Positions 11,801-17,800 of a stretch of DNA of 54,645 nucleotides are shown piece after piece (position 1 is the first letter of the stretch; the number at the start of each line of letters is the position of its first letter). Below the pieces are notes generated by a model. It made no database searches. It saw only the letters and a list, made by a program, of their open reading frames with translations, and was not told where the DNA came from. Made by a program: the position numbers and the translations under genes. The stretch is from JBAYJY01 sp041664945 (GTDB lineage Bacteria; UBP15; UBA6099): NCBI GenBank assembly GCA_041664945.1, contig JBAYJY010000009.1, positions 1 to 54,645 of the forward strand, in the 5' to 3' direction.

Positions 11801-14800
11801 CTCGTTCCATCGTTCGATATCTGGTATCTCACCTGTCCGGTCGTGTCCGGGAGAATCACCGTTTCAGTGAAGCTGACCAGTTCCGCGAATACTATACCCC
11901 GAGAGGTTATCGGCCGGATCGTCGGGTTGTCAGAGTAGTATGAGTGTGTCTGTTCCGCGCCGACGGAGACCGAAGGCGGCGTTCCTACAATCTGTCTTGT
12001 ATAATAATCAAGTGTTATGTCGGCGATGACCGGCGAGCCGGGAAAATCGGTCGTATCGAGCAATGCATATATGTAAACGGGGGTATCCTCAAGAGTGCAG
12101 GAGAGAATATCTGTCGGGAACGTGTTTATCGTGCAGAGCACCGCGTTGTCCGATGCGCGCCTTATTTCGTAGCTCAGAGAAGCCACTCCCGGCAGAGTGT
12201 GCGAGGAGGTAAATGTTTTTCCGAGAAAGAACGGCGTGATCACGTCCGAAGTGAAATTTCCGGTGTCCACTATCCCTGAGTCGTACGAATACACAGGATT
12301 GTTTGTATATGTGGATCCGGCTGCTCCGGCCACCGCATTGGGAGTGTAGGGATTGTTACCGCCGACGGCGCCGCCGGTAACAGTCTGCGTGCCGCCGCTG
12401 ATCAGATTCTCGGCGAAGATTTTAGTTCTTCCGCCGCCGCCGCCGCCGCCCGACGCGCCATAGTTGGTGAATCCTCCGCCCATGCCGCCGCGGGCCGTAA
12501 GATTTCCGGTAATATTGACGTTCTGGCCTCTTACAACGATAGTGCCGCCGCTTCCGCCGCCGCCAGCTCCGCCGCCAGCATCGTGAGTGGGATCGCTGCC
12601 GCCCGATTCGGCGAGCCCGCCGTCCATTCTTATTTCGTCCACCGTCGCGTCGTTCTCGATGGTGATCGTCCCGGCGTCGAGAAGAACCGCGCCGCCGCCG
12701 ACTCCACCGCTTCCGCCGATCGCGAGCGTCGAGAAGACCATGGGGTTGGGATTGGAATTCCAATAGCAGCTCGCGCTGCCCGCTCCGCCGCCCGATCCCA
12801 TATATAACGATGTGTCGGTCTGGCTTCCAAAAGTCGTTCCATATGTGTTGGCGCATGTTGTTGTGTTCAAATAATAATTCCCTGTGCAGCCCGGATCATC
12901 GGGATCGTAGCCCTGCCAGCCGTTTTCTCCCCTGCCTCCCGCGCCTCCGTAACCGCCGCCGCCGCCGCCGCGCCCATCGCGCCCGTCGGTGCCGTCCGCG
13001 TACGACACGCCACCGCCTCCGTAGCAAGTCGCCGCGGGGCAGCCTGTCGTATCATAAAGCCCGTTATTCCCGATCTGCTGGCCGCCGTACCACGGAGCTG
13101 TCGTGCTGACGCCCGTATCTATGCACAACACGCTTCCGGCGCCGCCATCGTAGCCTTTCTTGTATCCGTTTATTTGCGATCCCGCTTCTATGCGTATTTC
13201 GTTCGCATAAAGTCTGAGTATCTGGCCGGCGATCACGTTAATAGTGGAATTGTTGAGCAGTTCAATTCTTGATTTTCTTACCGTGCCGCCCAGATTCTGC
13301 GTTTCTCCGTTGAGGATCAGTTCCTCGCCGAGCACAACTTCTGTGTCTTCGGTCACGTTCGTTTTAGTGTCTATTTTTGTCCATGTCGGATTCCCGTCCG
13401 TCCACTGCGCCGCGTCGAGAGTGTCCGTGATGCTGTCCGTCGTGGTCGCGCTCGCGTACCCGTAATACATGTAAACAGAATATTCCGCGCCGGCGGGGAT
13501 TTCGGTCACTTTGACCCATATCCTCGCTGTTTGTCCTACCGAGTTGTAGTTTTGAAGCCAGTATTTTAGCGGCGTTCCCTGTCCTGTGTTGCCGTAAAAT
13601 CTCAGGTCGCCGCCGTCCGCCCGCGCCTTCGAAAAATCGAAATTGCCGGCATTCAAAGTTACCAGAATCTGGTAGTCGTACAGAGCGTTAGACGAGGCGG
13701 TGTTGTCCACCGTTATCTTCTTTCTGTACGTCCAGCGGGTGTCGAACCACGCAGGATCCACGTTCGCTCTAAGCAGCGCCATGTCGCTCGTCACTGAGAT
13801 TTTGTTGGTGTCGTAAGTGTAATCGGTATCCAAGTCGAACGGCCACGCTGCGGCGGTCGGCGCCGCCTCCGTTGTGAATTGCCAAGACGTGACATACGAT
13901 CCCGAATTGCCGTACTGGTCTTTCGCCTTTACCGCATATTCGTAGTTAGTGACAACGGCGAGACTTGTTCCCACAGTCCACGAGTTGCCGCCTTGCCAAG
14001 CGCTTTCCTGAAAATCCGGCGGAGCCCAGTCCGCGGCCGCCTTGTCAATCCGGAACATATAGTAAACCGTGCTGATGTCGGTGGCGGTAGCCGCCATAAG
14101 GGTCACGCCGGTGTCAACGCCCGATTCTCCGTTTGCCGGGTATTGGAGGTTGTAGGCGGTCGGCGCCTGATTGTCCACCGAGGAGAACGCTGAGTTTCTA
14201 ATCTGCCCGGTGTATGTTCCATCATTCGGGGTAATGCGCAAATACACCGATGAGTCCTCGCCGGCGAATGCGCCGTTTCCGTTGCCCGCGTTCTGTGTCG
14301 CCCAGCGGAACCACGCGTTGCTTACTCCCGCGCCGCATGACAGCGCGGACACCTGCCGCGCCGCGCCGTTGTTCACCGTCCCCACGCTCGCGTCGAGAAT
14401 CCAAGCTTTGTACCAGTTTGTGTTATCATAAGAATATTCAATATATATTCCGCATGTGTCACCCGCGTTCGGGTCGGTCAGGTCGTATTGCGTCCTGACG
14501 TAGCCTTCTCCGGCAGTGGAAGTCTGCGATACGCTGTCTATGTTGACATCCGGCTCGTTGGCGGATGTCGTGAAGCTGAATGTCGGGGTGTCGAACGCTC
14601 CTTCGTTTCCAAAGCTGTCAATGGCCTTAACCCGCCAGTAGTACATAATGCCTTGATCCAGCGCGGCGGGGTTCCACGTCAGTCCGGCCTGCCAGCCGCT
14701 CTGCTGCGCCGCAATGGAGAACGCTTCGTCTTTCGCTATTTCAATTAAATACTGAATTGTGTTTTGGTCTGTTCCGGCGGCGGCAGTGAGTGTCGGCGTG

Positions 14801-17800
14801 ATAGAAACCCCGTTGGTGCCGTTTGTCGGCGTGGAGCAGCTATAGTTGGCGGGCGCCTTGTCGTCAACCTCGAATGCAGTGGATGTTTGCGTCTCGCCCT
14901 GCGCGGCGTCATAAGTTGTCACCCGGATGTAAACCGAGTCATCCTCGCTCGCGTATGCCCCGCCTTGGTTGCCCGCGTTCTTTGTGTCCCATATAAAAGT
15001 GGCGTTCGCCTGCGGCGTTGGGATCGCCGTTAGCTGCCCCGTGGAAGTTCCGCCGCTCACTCCTGTGTTGCTCACCGTTCCCGCGGACGCGCTGTCGATG
15101 TACGCCTGATACCATGTGATGTTGTCAAAAGAATAATCGATCAGAAACCTCGCCGCATCGCTCTGGGGATCCGACAGATTATACGTTACCGTCAATTTGC
15201 CTGAACCGTCTGTCGCTTGCGAGAAACTTACAAAAGTAATATTGGGCGTATTCTGAAGTGTCGTGAAAGAGAATGTGGACGAATAGGTTCCCTCGAAATC
15301 GCATACGTCTTTGGCTTTTACCCGCCAGTAATATAGCCTATTCGAATCGAGCGCCGCCGGAACCCAGTCGTTGTCCGCGCTAAGCCATCCGCTCTGTTGG
15401 AGTCTGCCGCCCGCATTGGTGAACCCGGCGTTGTCGTCGATCTGGAAATAATAGGATATTGTTGAAACATCAGTTGCGACTGCCGATGTGAGAGTCGGCG
15501 TTAGCGAGACATCGGTCGCCCCGTTTGCAGGCGAACTGTTCGCGTATCCCGACGGAGCGATTATGTCCACGGTGTAATCGATGTCCTCGTTGGTCGCAGC
15601 GGTGTCCTTGTTGTTCTGGCTGTCCTTGCACGATATGTAAACGAAATCCGCGCCGTGTGATAGGCCGGACGCGGAACATGTCTGGCTCGCAGTCCCGCTC
15701 CCCGAACAGTCGTTTGACATGCTGTTGTAGTCGATGTCGGACAGCGACCACCGGCAATAGGCATTCTCGTCAGTCGTGGCGACTATCGACTGGTTGGTGT
15801 CGCATACAACATCGCTTTTTGCCGGATTCCAAGTGAGTTGGGCCGGCGGCTGGGTATCGACCGAATATGTGAGCGCAGCGTTGTTCGCCGCGCTGTTTTT
15901 ATTGGCGCAGCTGTCTTGGCAGGCGATCCATACCGTGACGGAACCTTCAGGCAGCCCTGAGACGGCGCAGGACGCGTTTACTGTGCCGTCGCCCGTGCAA
16001 TCGCCGTCGTCGGCCATGTTGTCGTATGATTCGTCGCCGTCCAGCGACCAACGGCAATCGCCTTGCTCGTTGAGCGTCAGAGAAACCGTCGGCGCTGAAT
16101 TCACATCGTCGCCGTTTGCAGGGGACCATCCCGACTGCGTCGGCGCCGTCCAATCGATTGAGAACAGTCGGGATTGAGTCGTCCCCGTGTTGCCCGCCGT
16201 GTCTGTGTCGTAAGCTTCGATTTGACACATATCAGCGCCCTGATCCCGGCAGTTTTGGCCGCCCCAGACAGTGATTGAAGGATCCGTGCCGCAAGCGTAT
16301 GAAGTCCATCCGAGCGTCTGAACAGCGTTGCTGAGCGCGCGGTAATAGCAAACGTTAAGGCCGGAGCCCGTGTCTGCATTTGTCACATCGAATGAAAAAT
16401 TTCCGTTCTGGCATGAGCTTGCCGCGGGGTTGTTAATCGTGACGGTCGGAAGAGTCCAGTCAATCGAGTACAGGCGCGTCTGCGTTGTGCCGGTATTGCC
16501 TGCTGTGTCCGTATTGTAAAATTGAACCTCACACATGTTGGCACCTTGATCGAGGCAGTTCGCTGCAGCTCCGACAGTCAGCGTCTGATCGGTCCCGCAG
16601 GCATAGGAAGTCCATCCCAGAGTCTCCACGGCGTTGCTGAGAATTCGGTAGAAACACTGATTCAACCCCGAGCCTCCGGTGTCGGCGTTCGTCACATCAA
16701 CGACGAAATCGGCGGTCTGCCACGAACCCGCCGCCGGTCCGACTAATGTTGTTGTCGGAATCGTCCAGTCGATTGAAAACTGTCTCGAAGAAATTGTGCC
16801 GGTGTTGCCCGCGATATCTGTGTTGTAGAACTCGACCTGACACATATTCGTGCCCTGATCCCGGCAGTTCAGCCCCGCGCCAACTGTTATGCTTGGGTTC
16901 GTCGCGCAGCCATATGAGGCCCATATTTTAGTCTGCACAGTGTTGCTCAGAACGCGATAGTAACATAAATTCAGACCTGAGCCGACGTCAGCATTTGTAA
17001 CGCTCACTGTAAAAGCGGCGGTTTCCCATGCTCCGTCGGCAGGCGCCGTGATAGTCGCCGTCGGCCCGGCAACATCTACTTTCAAAGGTCCGATCGCGGC
17101 GCTGTAGCCTTTGTTCCCGGCGCCGTCCGTATTCGTGAAACAGATGTAATCAGTGTGTGTGGTATTAACAGTTGTTGTTAAACCTGAGTTTGTGAGATTC
17201 GCGTCATCGGCGGCGTCGCATGTCGCGTCGGCGGAGTAACCCCAGTTGGTTGTCGCCCCCACCAAAGACCCGCCGGCATCGCTAACCGTCACGGTTATCG
17301 TGTCGGAAACATTCCATGCGCCGTTTGCGCCGTCCGTCACTACAAAAGCCGGCGCCGTATAATCAATTGAGAATTGCCTTGTCACTGTCAAGCCGGCGTT
17401 GGCGACCATGTCAGTGCTGTATAATTCGACCTGACACAAATTCACGCCCTGATTGCGGCAGTTCATCCCGGCGCCGACTGTTATTGTCGGATTAGTAGCG
17501 CATCCGTATGCCGTCCATGCAAGCGTCTGAACGGCGCTACTGAATACCCGATAGTAACAGACATTGAGGCCGGATTCGGTATCCGCATTAGTTACATCAA
17601 CCGTGAAATTCGGCCCCTGCCACGAGCCCGCGGCCGGGCTGTTTATTGTGGTCGTTGGCGCCGTGATGTCGTAATATACAAGCATGTTGAGATAATCTAC
17701 GTCCATGGATTCGTTTGAAACATCTTCGTAAATGCCCCATGTGATAAGGCCGGAGCCGGCATCTATATAGTCGGAAATAGTATCAGTCGGCAAGGAAATC

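Noticed and set aside
11387..11938. 183-codon plus-strand frame within the giant gene
   Set aside because: The minus strand here encodes well-formed TIG domains; the plus frame is an antisense artefact.
12422..12856. Arg-rich minus-strand frame of 144 codons
   Set aside because: It is an out-of-frame reading of the polyglycine-coding GGC repeats.
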